A stretch of 64,000 nucleotides of DNA from Mogibacterium sp. (GCA_017512145.1 JAFWHB010000005.1:1-64000), one strand, 5' to 3'. Shown: positions 1-8,576, numbered from the stretch's first letter. Numbers and translations are program-made. The notes: generated by a model from the sequence alone, not told the origin.

Positions 1-156
1 ATCGTGGATGCGTTGCTTACGTGTCTCCTGAGAGGCGAACACATGCGCAGAAACATAGTTGCATGCAGCTGTATATGCATGCATTGTCCTGATAAGGAGA
101 TCTATTGTCTCTTCATCGGGAAGTATTTGCACTTTGGAGGTGAGGGTGATGTGCAT
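1..156 (-). CDS. tnpB: TnpB (IS200/IS605-type RNA-guided nuclease), N-terminal fragment, cut by window edge
   Basis: The minus strand reads openly from an ATG at 156 to the window edge, giving 52 residues. The start reads MHITLTSKVQILPDEE, followed by a helix ending in TAACNYVSAHVF. This matches the usual TnpB opening: a beta strand with a K(V)xLLP-like motif, then a long helix carrying the ACNY(I/V)S motif. A GGAG ribosome site lies 5 bases before the ATG. TnpB proteins are transposon-encoded nucleases guided by an RNA made from the element's 3' end. The RuvC and zinc-finger parts lie outside the window, so intactness cannot be judged. No tnpA is visible upstream of the start. The call rests on a short stretch and on family memory. 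Confidence 0.7.
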   Translation of the reverse strand, partial: MHITLTSKVQILPDEETIDLLIRTMHAYTAACNYVSAHVFASQETRKQRIHD

Positions 157-375
157 GGCAGCTCCGTGGAGTATGTGCAGTCAACAGAAAAGAACTTATG
201 TTCGTATTATATCACGGAACCCCAGTTTTTTCAAGGGATTGAGCGCTAGAATATTCCGCCAAAAATCGCCATTTATCGCTGATTATCGCTGATTTACGAA
301 CCTTACGAACGGGTCTGTTGCCCCGCTATTTTCAAAGTTTATTACTAAATCTATACTTTACTATTATGCGAAAGG

Positions 376-426
376 AGGCAAAGGCAATTCCTCCCCTACT
401 TGTAGAAGATAGGGGTATCCTTGCCT
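376..426 (-). repeat. Imperfect subterminal hairpin, candidate left end of the IS200/IS605-type element
   Basis: Two nested inverted repeats are visible: AGGCAA (382-387) with TTGCCT (421-426), and CCCCTA (393-398) with TAGGGG (410-415), the latter closing an 11-base loop. IS200/IS605 elements end in such imperfect palindromes rather than terminal inverted repeats. The hairpin lies about 220-270 bases upstream of the tnpB start, where a left end would be expected. The rest of 157-484 has no gene; it contains a tandem 10-base repeat ATCGCTGATT near 275-294. The exact element boundary is not determined. Confidence 0.4.
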
Positions 427-484
427 AATATTTGATGAATATTGAAAAGTATTGTCTTGTTTATTCACTGGTCCGGCTGCCGCT

Positions 485-1102
485 CTACAGCAGTTTAACC
501 AGGCAGTCATATGTTATCTCGTAGATCGACTGATATTTATAATCGATTTCCGCCTGTTTCATGGCTTCTTTCTGCTTGGCTGTTACCTCTGCATAAGGAT
601 AGATGCCGAACATGAACGGGAAGAATATATACATCACCTGTTCAGCTTCTGCCTCACTCATGCCAGAGCAGTGTTTCCCGAGGATCTCTCTGAACAGCTT
701 CAGAGACTGTCCATATGCTCTTTTGAACGATGCAAGCAACTCCTCACGGCTGTTCTCTTCCATGTCAAAGTTGTTCATCGAGAGGAGCTTGAGAAGCTGT
801 GCTCTTCTCTCAAGGGACTTTGCTATCTGCTCAGCAAGCTCCTGGCCGGCATAGTCCTTTTCACTATTCAGGATCTTCTCAAGATCTGCATTCCATCTGT
901 TGTATTCACGTTCGAACAGTGCAAGAAATATTTCTTCCTTGGTGTGGAAGTAGTTATATATCGTCGGTCTGGAGAAGGATGTGACATTGCTGATCTCTTT
1001 GAGAGTAATGTCCTTGAAGCTCATCGTCTGATACAGCTGCTCGCATGCACCCACGATTTCTTCTCTTCTCTGTGCGATGATTTCCGGAGTTCCTTTGAAC
1101 AT
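485..1102 (-). CDS. TetR/AcrR family transcriptional regulator
   Basis: 205 residues from the ATG at 1102, which has AGGAGA seven bases upstream; a longer frame to 1177 would run through the promoter and is rejected. The N-terminal TetR helix-turn-helix is clear: helix 1 around residues 8-20, then ITLKEISNVTSFSRPTIYNYF and HTKEEIF. The remainder is an all-helical ligand and dimerisation domain without recognised specificity. The gene is monocistronic between the element end and a strong terminator. Two matching palindromes around its own promoter point to autorepression. The ligand and any other target genes are unknown from this window. Confidence 0.9.
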   Translation of the reverse strand: MFKGTPEIIAQRREEIVGACEQLYQTMSFKDITLKEISNVTSFSRPTIYNYFHTKEEIFLALFEREYNRWNADLEKILNSEKDYAGQELAEQIAKSLERRAQLLKLLSMNNFDMEENSREELLASFKRAYGQSLKLFREILGKHCSGMSEAEAEQVMYIFFPFMFGIYPYAEVTAKQKEAMKQAEIDYKYQSIYEITYDCLVKLL

Positions 1103-1121
1103 GATATTTCTCCTTTCGCAG

Positions 1122-1173
1122 GTTGACGCCATGTCAACAATTGCATTATACGCTTGTCTTGACACAGCGTCAA
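1122..1173. promoter_or_regulatory. Paired TetR-type operators flanking the promoter
   Basis: GTTGAC-N5-GTCAAC (1122-1138) is a perfect 6-base-arm palindrome. TTGAC-N5-GTCAA (1159-1173) is a second copy with 5-base arms. The dyad centres are 36 bases apart; one covers the -35 region and the other the transcription start. Same arm sequence and same spacer length suggest one regulator, most simply the adjacent TetR protein. Confidence 0.7.
1145..1173 (-). promoter_or_regulatory. Sigma-A promoter of the TetR gene
   Basis: On the minus strand TTGACG (1173-1168) and TATAAT (1150-1145) are separated by exactly 17 bases, a near-consensus vegetative promoter. The start of transcription would be near 1138, giving a leader of about 36 bases to the TetR ATG. 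Confidence 0.8.
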
Positions 1174-1215
1174 CCACTTGTTTTCTATTTGTTCTTTTAG
1201 GTTTTCTGATAACAG

Positions 1216-1255
1216 AAAAGAGCGTTTTTACGCTCCCCGCGAAAAACGCTCTTTT
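1216..1255 (-). terminator. Bidirectional intrinsic terminator after rlmD
   Basis: AAAAGAGCGTTTTT (1216-1229) pairs perfectly with AAAAACGCTCTTTT (1242-1255) around a 12-base loop. A- and T-runs on both flanks would allow function in either direction. It most plausibly ends the operon whose last gene stops at 1352. Confidence 0.8.
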
Positions 1256-1351
1256 GATTTCCGGCTCACCGTTTTCTCTTTTTTACAGGGCATCCGGCAT
1301 CTGAGCCGCATTATCCTCCGGCTTTACTGCGCCAAATGCTTTCCCGATCAT

Positions 1352-2746
1352 TCATAACCTTCTCAGGAGACAACATGTTTCGATGTGGCTGGTCCATGGG
1401 AACTGATCTGTGATACTTACCTTCGCCAACTCAAATCCGTTCTCTGTCAGGTATTTCACATCTCTTGCGAGTGTGCCCGGGTCGCATGAAACGTATACTA
1501 TGCGTGATGGCTCAGCCTTCACCACTGCCTCGAGCAAAGCCTGGTCGCAGCCTGCCCGCGGAGGGTCGAGGACCGCTACATCTACTTTATCGATACGGAT
1601 CTCAGGCTCGCGCTCTACTCTCTCGTTGACCTCGTTCCACTTGTATAGCTTGGCAAGGCCCATCATGCCAGGCAGTTCTTCCTCCGCCTTGCCGCATATA
1701 TATCTTGTATTGATAAGTCCATTGATGACTGAGTTCCTGTTGGCATCCAGGACTGCAGGCTTAACAGACTCAATACCTATGATCCGGTCTGCCTTGTCTG
1801 CCATCCATATACCGATCGTTCCGACTCCGCAGTACAGGTCAAGGACTGTCTCGCTGCCTGTAAGAGCCGCGTACTCGAGAGCCTTGTCGTACAGCTTTGG
1901 CATCTGCTCAGGATTGACCTGATAGAACGACTGCGGACTGATCTCAAAGTTCAGCATGCGGCCATCATCTCTTATGACCTCTTCTGTGATCGTAGGCTTG
2001 CCGGCGATGATCCTGCACTTGCCCTTGTGGATCACTGCGACAGATTCGAGGCTGAACGTCTCTTCATCCTCAGGGTTCAGACTGTATACCGCAGAATCCA
2101 GCATCTCAACGAGAGTCTCTATCTGCGGGATCTCTTTCTTCTCGGATTCAAGAACGGCCATTACTTCGCCGGTTCCGAATGCTGTTCTTACCGTCAGCTG
2201 TGTTATGCAGCTAAGTCTGGTCTTCCTGAGAAAAGCTCTCAGCGCGTCGGCGCATACCATGGCTGCGTCAGTCTGCAGCATGCAGTCATCTATGTCTATG
2301 ACAAAGTGGCTCTTACCTTTGACAAATCCGACTTCTCCGTGCGGTCCGACAGCGAATACCGCCTTGTTGCGGTAGTACTCCAGGGTATCTGCTCCGATGA
2401 ACTCATCGATCACAGGATCCTCTATCCCGCCAAGTCTTGCAAGCTTGTTTATGACCTGCTCTGTCTTGAGTCTCTTCTGTGCCTCATACGATAGCTCCTG
2501 AAGGGAGCAGCCTCCGCATTTTCCGGCGTATGGGCACTTAGCCTCTATCCTGTCCGGCGACGGAGTAATGATCTCTGTCATGACAGCTTCGGCTGAGGTC
2601 TTCTTGACCTTGGTTACGCGTGCCTTGATCTCATCACCCGGCACACCGCCTGTCACGAATACGGCAAAGCCCTCATATCTTCCGAAGGCTCTGCCGTCAT
2701 CGAGCATATCTTCAATTACTATATTAATGATCTGTCCTTTTTCCAT
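1352..2746 (-). CDS. rlmD: 23S rRNA (uracil-5-)-methyltransferase, RlmD/RlmCD family
   Basis: 464 residues, the usual length for TrmA/RumA-type RNA m5U methyltransferases. A TRAM domain occupies about residues 1-60. Cysteines C71, C77, C80 and C155 match the family [4Fe-4S] cluster. The SAM-binding motif VLDLYCGVGTIG, the DPPRAGC motif and the catalytic cysteine C421 in VSCDPGTLARD are all present. It would methylate one or two uracils in 23S rRNA using S-adenosylmethionine. Its ATG follows the whiA stop directly (TAAATG), so translation is probably coupled. It is the last gene of the operon. The exact target uridine cannot be told from sequence. Confidence 0.92.
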   Translation of the reverse strand: MEKGQIINIVIEDMLDDGRAFGRYEGFAVFVTGGVPGDEIKARVTKVKKTSAEAVMTEIITPSPDRIEAKCPYAGKCGGCSLQELSYEAQKRLKTEQVINKLARLGGIEDPVIDEFIGADTLEYYRNKAVFAVGPHGEVGFVKGKSHFVIDIDDCMLQTDAAMVCADALRAFLRKTRLSCITQLTVRTAFGTGEVMAVLESEKKEIPQIETLVEMLDSAVYSLNPEDEETFSLESVAVIHKGKCRIIAGKPTITEEVIRDDGRMLNFEISPQSFYQVNPEQMPKLYDKALEYAALTGSETVLDLYCGVGTIGIWMADKADRIIGIESVKPAVLDANRNSVINGLINTRYICGKAEEELPGMMGLAKLYKWNEVNERVEREPEIRIDKVDVAVLDPPRAGCDQALLEAVVKAEPSRIVYVSCDPGTLARDVKYLTENGFELAKVSITDQFPWTSHIETCCLLRRL

Positions 2747-3796
2747 TTATATAACCTCTTTTTCGGCTGCGGCTTTGATCTTGGCGAATCTCTTGCTGAC
2801 GGCTCCTTTTCCTACCGGCGGAGACAGCAGCTCACCGATCTCCGTAAGGCTTGCCGCCGGTCTCTGAAGTCTCAGCACAGCGACTTCCCTGAGTGGGACT
2901 GCCAGGCCGCTGAGGCCGGCTCCGCTCTCGAGCAGCTTCTGCAGTTCTTCTGCACCCGCAGCGTCATCACTGTCAACGTCCACCTTATAACCTTCGGCTC
3001 TGAGGCCTGCGAGCTGGATTTTCCTGATCCATTCGCGCTGCTCCTCGGCTGCCGACAGTGTCCTGTCTACATTTGCTGTGTCGCAGTTGAGCATTCTCTG
3101 GACATCACCGTGGAGGCCTTTGCTGATCCTTATATTCTCGAACTTAAGAACTGCATCATCAGCCCCCATTATGCCGAGAATGTCACTTATATATGAAGCT
3201 CTCTTGACGTAGACTATATAGCTGTCGCCGCGCATTGTCATGTTGGCAGACAGGTCCACAAAGGTCCCGATAAGCTTGCGGAGATCACTCGCGCTCCGCT
3301 CCTTATCCAGGACGAATTCGAGATGATAGCTCTTCCTCGGGTCTGATACGGTGCCGCAGCTAAGGAACATCCCGCGGATATATGATTTTCTGCAGCACTT
3401 TGACCTGACTATCGGCTGATAGATGCCATCACTGAAATAATCATCGCCCTCGCGTATCAGCATCATTCCGGTCTCTCTCAGAATCTGCATGGACTTCTCT
3501 TCAGGGCTTATATTCAGATAATATCTGTTGCGGCCTTTCTTGCGGCTTGTGCCCGGCATCTGAGAGTCCCCGATCGAGAGGGCTGCATTGCTCTTGAAGT
3601 ATTCCTTGATGAGCATCTTGAAATGTCTTGCAGTAGCCGCGTTCTCTGTAGATGCCACTATTCCGAATTTGCCTCCGCCTGCGAGCTTGATAGACCCGGA
3701 CATACGAAGAAAGCCGGCTATTTCAGCCAGCATACAGCATTTCTTCTTGCTCTCAATCCGGGCGAGTTCGCCCTTGACATCGGAGGAAAATGACAT
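2747..3796 (-). CDS. whiA: DNA-binding protein WhiA
   Basis: 349 residues. The N-terminal part has the LAGLIDADG-homing-endonuclease-like fold (for example ELARIESKKKCCMLAEIAGFLR and, further on, SCGTVSDPRKSYHLEF). The C-terminal part is a helix-turn-helix (LREVAVLRLQRPAASLTEIGEL, then KGAVSKRFAKIKAAAE). WhiA is a Gram-positive regulator, linked to sporulation genes in Streptomyces and to cell division in Bacillus. Its position directly after rapZ is the standard order in Firmicutes and Actinobacteria and supports the call. Three bases separate it from rapZ. Confidence 0.97.
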   Translation of the reverse strand: MSFSSDVKGELARIESKKKCCMLAEIAGFLRMSGSIKLAGGGKFGIVASTENAATARHFKMLIKEYFKSNAALSIGDSQMPGTSRKKGRNRYYLNISPEEKSMQILRETGMMLIREGDDYFSDGIYQPIVRSKCCRKSYIRGMFLSCGTVSDPRKSYHLEFVLDKERSASDLRKLIGTFVDLSANMTMRGDSYIVYVKRASYISDILGIMGADDAVLKFENIRISKGLHGDVQRMLNCDTANVDRTLSAAEEQREWIRKIQLAGLRAEGYKVDVDSDDAAGAEELQKLLESGAGLSGLAVPLREVAVLRLQRPAASLTEIGELLSPPVGKGAVSKRFAKIKAAAEKEVI

Positions 3797-3799
3797 TGC

Positions 3800-4672
3800 T
3801 TACCTCTTCCTGTTCTGAAGATCCAGGTCTCTGTGGTTGACCCTTACTCTCATACCATCTTTTTCGAATTTCTCTGCAACAGCATTCGCGATTGCCACTG
3901 ATCTGTGGTGTCCGCCTGTGCAGCCAAAGGCAATATTCAGATGATACTTGCCCTCGTTAATATATCCCTTGACCATCGCTCTCAGCAGGATGTGAACTGA
4001 GTCAACGAACTGATTTGCTATCTCATGGCGGAAGACAAAGTCTTTGACCTTCTTGTTGTTGCCCGTGAGCTTCTTGAGGCTTGGAACATAGTATGGATTA
4101 GGGATGAATCTCACATCAAACATTACATCGGCTTCACTCGGTATTCCGTATTTGAATCCGAATGAACTGATATTGATCGCAAAATTCGTAGATCCGCTGC
4201 CGCCGAATATGACCTTGTCGAGTTCTGAATTCAGCTCAGCGACCTTGAGATTAGTTGTATCAAGAATGATGTCTGCCTTCTCGCGGATATCTCTCAGCTT
4301 GTTGATCTCTTCTTCTATAACTTCTTTGCTTGCTTCGCCTCCGGTAAGAGGATGGTTACGTCTGACTTCGTTGTATCTTCTTACGATCTCTGCAGGTGCT
4401 GCTTCCATATAGAGGACCGTGAGGCTGATCCCCTGTCTCTTCCTCAGATCGTCTATGACCTTGGAGAGCTTGTCGAAGAAGCCTCCGCTCCGAAGGTCCG
4501 CCACGAAAACGACTTTGTCTATCTGGCTTGTGCCGACCGATGCCATTTCAAGAAAGCTGTCTACAAGTGCAGGCGGCATATTATCGACACAATAATACCC
4601 CTGGTCCTCGAACCAGTGCGCTGCTCTTGATCTTCCTGCACCGGACATTCCGGTAATTATTACAACTTTCAT
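3800..4672 (-). CDS. rapZ: RNase adapter RapZ / nucleotide-binding protein YvcJ
   Basis: 290 residues. Walker A motif GMSGAGRS sits at residues 8-15. The C-terminal signature FGCTGGHHRSVAIANAVAE is typical of the RapZ family. In Escherichia coli RapZ presents the small RNA GlmZ to RNase E and senses glucosamine-6-phosphate; in Bacillus the homologue YvcJ binds nucleotide and affects competence, and its RNA role is uncertain. The murB neighbour fits a link to cell-wall precursor supply. It lies 3 bases upstream of whiA and 7 bases downstream of the PHP gene. Confidence 0.96.
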   Translation of the reverse strand: MKVVIITGMSGAGRSRAAHWFEDQGYYCVDNMPPALVDSFLEMASVGTSQIDKVVFVADLRSGGFFDKLSKVIDDLRKRQGISLTVLYMEAAPAEIVRRYNEVRRNHPLTGGEASKEVIEEEINKLRDIREKADIILDTTNLKVAELNSELDKVIFGGSGSTNFAINISSFGFKYGIPSEADVMFDVRFIPNPYYVPSLKKLTGNNKKVKDFVFRHEIANQFVDSVHILLRAMVKGYINEGKYHLNIAFGCTGGHHRSVAIANAVAEKFEKDGMRVRVNHRDLDLQNRKR

Positions 4673-4679
4673 AATATTC

Positions 4680-5450
4680 TTATATACTCCTGAGTTCTTC
4701 TATATTCACTATTCTGTCAGGCGAGATGCCTGCAGATAATGCGAGCGCAAGGCTCAGCACATAATTGCCTACTTTGTCCGGGCTATGTGCGTCACTGCTG
4801 ATAATAAAGCTGACATCATAATCTGCGTAGATCTTGAGATCCCGGATGTCAGGATGCCGGTGCTTTGCATTGATCTCGACCAAAGTCCCCGTCTCTTCGC
4901 ATGCCTTCGCTACCGCATGCTCGTCAATGAAAGCTTTGTCGCCGGGATGAGTCAGTATCCTGATCCTGTTGCTCTTAAGAGCCTTTACGATCCTGTCCGT
5001 GTTCTGGCGTCTCAGTCTCTCCTTCCATGCCTTAGGAAAAGGAATATGAAAAGACAGCCAGTTCGCTATCATATGGGAATTCGGAACATAATGATAACCT
5101 GCGTTGACAAAGTCAAAGAGTTCAAATTCTTCAGGCCTGACATCAAGTCCATTCGCAGAATCTGTTATATCGGCCTCTACTCCGAGATATATCCTGAGCT
5201 CCGGATACTTCTCTGCCGCCTCAGCAATGTCTCTTCGCATCTTAGGGATGTCCTTGAGACTGAGTCCATAGACATCTGAAGGGCCATGATCCGTAATCGC
5301 AAGTTCTCTGAGTCCCTTACTGACAGCAGCCGCAGCATTCTCAATAATACGCCCCTTGCCATGCAGGTGAGGTCCCGTCCTCGAATAGACCGTATGTGTG
5401 TGATAGTCGCCTGTTATTATGTATTTATCAGCTAGTTCTTGTGGATTCAT
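4680..5450 (-). CDS. PHP-domain phosphoesterase
   Basis: 256 residues. The PHP metal-binding motifs are visible: DYHTHTVYS near residue 17, the AITDHGPSD stretch, VEADI, a THPGD motif and a C-terminal SSDAH. These ligands bind two or three metals in histidinol-phosphatase and polymerase-type PHP enzymes. The substrate is not known. The gene sits between murB and rapZ, as it commonly does in Clostridia, so a phosphorylated cell-wall or nucleotide metabolite is possible but unproved. Histidinol phosphatase is an alternative name, but there is no his context here. Confidence 0.88.
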   Translation of the reverse strand: MNPQELADKYIITGDYHTHTVYSRTGPHLHGKGRIIENAAAAVSKGLRELAITDHGPSDVYGLSLKDIPKMRRDIAEAAEKYPELRIYLGVEADITDSANGLDVRPEEFELFDFVNAGYHYVPNSHMIANWLSFHIPFPKAWKERLRRQNTDRIVKALKSNRIRILTHPGDKAFIDEHAVAKACEETGTLVEINAKHRHPDIRDLKIYADYDVSFIISSDAHSPDKVGNYVLSLALALSAGISPDRIVNIEELRSI

Positions 5451-5457
5451 TTCTATA

Positions 5458-6408
5458 TTACAATTCGCAGTTGATCAGTCTTACCTCAGGTTCAAGCATT
5501 ATGCCTGAATTGCGGTATACTTCTTCTCTTACATGTCTCATCACAGCAAGAACATCCTCGCAGGTCGCTCCTCCTGCATTGATGACAAAGCCGGCATGCT
5601 TCTCAGATACCATCGCTCCTCCGACTGTATAGCCCTTGAGCCCGGCTTCATCTATGAGGGCTGCCGCATAGCCGCCTACCGGCCTCTTGAAGGTGCTGCC
5701 CGCACTAGGATAATTGACAGGCTGCTTGGAATTGCGCCTGCTCTGAAGGTCTGCGACCCTCGCTGCGATTCCGGCAGGATCATCCTTGGTAAGCTTCAGA
5801 GCTGCTGAGAGCACGATCAGTCCGGACTCCTCGACGATGCTGTGTCTGTAGCTAAATCCCATCTCTTCGCCTGACATTTCTATTATCTCTGAGCCGTCAG
5901 GTCTCATCAGTCTGACGCTTGCCACAACATCCTTCATCTCGCCGCCGTATGCTCCGGCGTTCATGAATACAGCGCCTCCGATGCTGCCCGGAATACCGCT
6001 TGCAAATTCAAATCCTGCGAGACCTCTCTCGGTAAGGAAGGAGCTGACACCGGAAAGGAGTCTGGCTGCGCCGGCTCTTACCTCAGTGTCTGTACCCTCG
6101 ATCATCTTTACCTGATCAAATCCGTCTCCGAGCCTGATCATGATCCCTGGATAACCTTCATCGGATACAAGGAAATTCGATCCGTTCCCGATCAGGATGT
6201 GCTCTGCCTGCTCCTCGCAGCAGATCCTCAGAACCTCTGCAAGCTCTTCCTCGGTATTAGCTATAACAAACATCTCAGCGGGACCGCCGATCCTGAAAGA
6301 TGTGTGTTTGCTCATCGGCTCCTGCCTGAGAGCTCTGTCAGGTCCGGTAATCTGCTCTATTCTGCCGGCAGCTCTAAGAACTGCTTCACTTATATTGGTT
6401 TGCTTCAT
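5458..6408 (-). CDS. murB: UDP-N-acetylmuramate dehydrogenase MurB
   Basis: 316 residues. The FAD-binding PCMH-type domain opens with KHTSFRIGGPAEMFV. It includes IGNGSNFLVSD, the GxxGFEFASGIPGSIGGAVFMNAGAYGGE core and the C-terminal NYPSAGSTFKRP, which carries the catalytic serine of the type II enzyme. MurB reduces UDP-GlcNAc-enolpyruvate to UDP-MurNAc with NADPH in the cytoplasm, the second committed step of peptidoglycan synthesis. Its ATG overlaps the stop of the upstream transporter gene by four bases (ATGA), which implies translational coupling. Confidence 0.97.
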   Translation of the reverse strand: MKQTNISEAVLRAAGRIEQITGPDRALRQEPMSKHTSFRIGGPAEMFVIANTEEELAEVLRICCEEQAEHILIGNGSNFLVSDEGYPGIMIRLGDGFDQVKMIEGTDTEVRAGAARLLSGVSSFLTERGLAGFEFASGIPGSIGGAVFMNAGAYGGEMKDVVASVRLMRPDGSEIIEMSGEEMGFSYRHSIVEESGLIVLSAALKLTKDDPAGIAARVADLQSRRNSKQPVNYPSAGSTFKRPVGGYAAALIDEAGLKGYTVGGAMVSEKHAGFVINAGGATCEDVLAVMRHVREEVYRNSGIMLEPEVRLINCEL

Positions 6409-7922
6409 TCGTTAAAATCACTTTCTTCAGTATTGTGTTCATATCCGTCGATGTATTCATGCATCTTAGGAGATGTATGTCTCGGATCGCCGGAATGATG
6501 TTCTTTATTCTCTGCATTTGCTCTGTTCATGGTGTGCTTCTTCTCAGCAGCTGCTGCCATGGCTTCTCTTCTGTTCCTGAGCTTCTTGATGATTGAATCC
6601 TGCTTCTTCTTCTGTGGCTCGAGTTCGACTTCATCATCGTCTATGCCAAACTGCTCAAGACTAATATAGTCCGCAGTGTGTGTCGCTTTGTTCTTCTTCC
6701 TGAGGCTCCTCGATGTTAGCTTGTTGACATATCTGTATATTACAGCGAAGACCGGGACACCAAGTGCCATGCCGGCAAACCCGAACACTCCGCCGCCGAC
6801 GAGCACCGCTACAAGTACCCAGAAACTGCTGATGCCAATAGCATTGCCTACGATCTTAGGTCCGATGATATTACCATCGATCTGCTGGATGACTAATATA
6901 ATGATCACGAAATACAGTGCCTGGACCGGCTCCTCCAGAAGAAGGATCAGTACCGACGGAATCGCTCCGATGAACGGTCCGAAGAATGGTATTACATTGG
7001 TAATTCCTACGATCACGCTGATCATCAGTGCGAACTGAATGTTGAAAGCCTTGAGGACTATGTATGTCAGTACGCCTATTATGAACGAATCAATTATCCT
7101 TCCTACGATGAATCCGATGAAGGTCTCATTGACTATGTCAGCAAACTCGAAGAGACTATCCTGTCTCCTCTGGCCGCATGTAGCAGCAACGATCTTACGG
7201 CTGATGGCAAACAGCTTCTCTTTATAGTTAAGCAGGTAAACCATTATCAGGAGGCCGATGATTACATTGGTCACATACTTGAAGGCCGTGAGCACTCCGG
7301 TCGAAATCATGGTTGCGAGATTGACCGCATTGCCTGACAGAATATGTTCCTGCACCCACTTGATGATGTCATTGGTGCCGGCATTTGCAACATTATCAAC
7401 CCACTTTGCGAACATCGGGAATCTCGAGAAATGCAGATCGAGCCAGTCAGAGAATGCCGTAAGTCTCTGCGGAAGAGTATTCGCGAGATTGATACCATTC
7501 TGAACGACTGTCGGCACTACAAAGTATATGAGAAGTCCGACAAGTCCGACGACCAGGATGACACATATCATAGTTGCTATAGCTCTTGCTGCAGACAGGA
7601 TCCTTCTCTTCTCATCCGGTGTGACAGGCAGCTCGGAATCATCATGATGAATTATGGTCGCGCCTATTGAGAAGCCTTTGCGCTGAGCTCCTCTGAGCAT
7701 CTTCCTGTACAGGTATTTGACGCAGGAGTTGTATACAGGGCAAAGTATGAACGCAAATATGATGCCAATGTAGAATGGTGCCAGTGTGCTGTTGACCATC
7801 TCGAATCCGACCGAGAATTTGGTATTGCTGACCCAGTTATAGAAAACTATAAGCAGCGCACCACAAACCAGCAGCGTTATTGCAAGTTTGGAGTAAGGGC
7901 TGTCTTTAAACTTCCTGAACAT
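6405..7922 (-). CDS. AI-2E family transporter (TqsA/YdbI/PerM-like)
   Basis: 505 residues from the ATG at 7922, chosen because GGAGG sits seven bases upstream; an earlier in-frame TTG would overlap that site. The protein has about eight hydrophobic segments, with a long soluble insertion after the second. The conserved C-terminal core includes IVGITNVIPFFGPFIGAIPS, QQIDGNIIGPKIVG and the FWVLVAVLVGGGVFGFAGMALGVP block. The charged tail after residue 400 is hydrophilic and variable. Family members export small molecules or sodium ions; the autoinducer-2 role is shown for few. It is the first gene of the murB-whiA operon. Confidence 0.92.
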   Translation of the reverse strand: MFRKFKDSPYSKLAITLLVCGALLIVFYNWVSNTKFSVGFEMVNSTLAPFYIGIIFAFILCPVYNSCVKYLYRKMLRGAQRKGFSIGATIIHHDDSELPVTPDEKRRILSAARAIATMICVILVVGLVGLLIYFVVPTVVQNGINLANTLPQRLTAFSDWLDLHFSRFPMFAKWVDNVANAGTNDIIKWVQEHILSGNAVNLATMISTGVLTAFKYVTNVIIGLLIMVYLLNYKEKLFAISRKIVAATCGQRRQDSLFEFADIVNETFIGFIVGRIIDSFIIGVLTYIVLKAFNIQFALMISVIVGITNVIPFFGPFIGAIPSVLILLLEEPVQALYFVIIILVIQQIDGNIIGPKIVGNAIGISSFWVLVAVLVGGGVFGFAGMALGVPVFAVIYRYVNKLTSRSLRKKNKATHTADYISLEQFGIDDDEVELEPQKKKQDSIIKKLRNRREAMAAAAEKKHTMNRANAENKEHHSGDPRHTSPKMHEYIDGYEHNTEESDFNE

Positions 7923-8038
7923 ACGATCCTCCGCCAATTAAAATACTATTGCCCATAGTTGGTTTAATTTTATCATACATTTCGCTTGAGCTGTGTTACA
8001 ATTACATAGAATTATCGGTAAGGAATGGGGATTTTGCC

Positions 8039-8287
8039 ATGAATACATATATTGCTACATTTTTTATGCATTTCGGTTCTATCAGGTTCGAGCGTCTTTG
8101 CAAGTCCAAGGGCATAGAGGCGAGGACAATGCCTGTTCCAAGGAATCTTTCAAGCAGCTGCGGGACCTGCGTCAGATATGTAGCAGACGAGCCTCTGTAT
8201 GATCCTGACCACGACGAGATGGAGCGGACCGTCCTTTGCAATGATGACGGAACATATACACAGCTCTGGGAGGCAGCCAATCTCTGA
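8039..8287 (+). CDS. DUF3343 protein, putative Se/S carrier-like
   Basis: 82 residues from the ATG at 8039; a purine-rich GGGGA lies about nine bases upstream. The longer frame from 7949 has a non-family extension. It has the DUF3343 layout: an N-terminal strand with MHFGSIRFERLCKSKGIEARTMPVPRNLSSSCGTCVRYV. The family pattern is recognition of a small beta-alpha protein with a conserved cysteine after an SS motif; here it forms CGTC. DUF3343 proteins are often encoded beside selenium or sulfur trafficking genes, and TusA and YedE genes lie immediately next to it, convergent. A role as sulfur or selenium acceptor is inferred from context. Confidence 0.75.
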   Translation: MNTYIATFFMHFGSIRFERLCKSKGIEARTMPVPRNLSSSCGTCVRYVADEPLYDPDHDEMERTVLCNDDGTYTQLWEAANL

Positions 8288-8319
8288 TCCATCCTAGTAT
8301 TAATTACATAGAAATAAGA

Positions 8320-8356
8320 CGGTGCCGGAAGAATCATTCTTCAGCACCGCCTTTTC
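8320..8356. terminator. Shared terminator between DUF3343 and TusA-like genes
   Basis: CGGTGC (8320-8325) pairs with GCACCG (8344-8349) and GAAGAAT (8328-8334) with ATTCTTC (8336-8342), forming one long hairpin. It is followed by CCTTTT on the plus strand and lies between two convergent genes. Confidence 0.8.
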
Positions 8357-8375
8357 TAGTACAATTGACTGTCTG

Positions 8376-8576
8376 TTACTTGGAGATCTTGAGGAGATAT
8401 TCTCCATTCTTCTCTTCTACAGCTACCTTGTAGCCCTGGCTCTCAGCAAATCTTGTAACATTCTCACAAGGTGTCTTGTTGTCTACAAGAACCTCATAAT
8501 AGTCTTCTTTGCTCTTCATAGCCTTCTGGGTCATGAGTACCGGCATAGGGCATGAAAGTCCTCTTGCGTCTACCAT
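8376..8576 (-). CDS. TusA/SirA-family sulfurtransferase-like protein (YedF-like)
   Basis: 66 residues, about the size of a single TusA domain. It opens with VDARGLSCPMPVL; the CPxP motif holds the cysteine that carries persulfide, or perselenide, in this family. Some YedF proteins have an extra C-terminal DsrE-like domain, and that is absent here. It follows yedE by 18 bases in the same direction, so the two are likely co-transcribed. The pair YedE plus TusA-like is the known context for thiosulfate or selenium uptake and delivery. Which chalcogen it carries cannot be decided from sequence. Confidence 0.9.
   Translation of the reverse strand: MVDARGLSCPMPVLMTQKAMKSKEDYYEVLVDNKTPCENVTRFAESQGYKVAVEEKNGEYLLKISK

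Noticed and set aside
4..249. 81-codon plus-strand frame at the left edge.
   Set aside because: It is the antisense of the TnpB start and has no family-like content.
7949..8038. 30-codon N-terminal extension of the DUF3343 gene.
   Set aside because: It lacks a ribosome site, is not like the family, and covers the promoter area of the divergent transporter gene.
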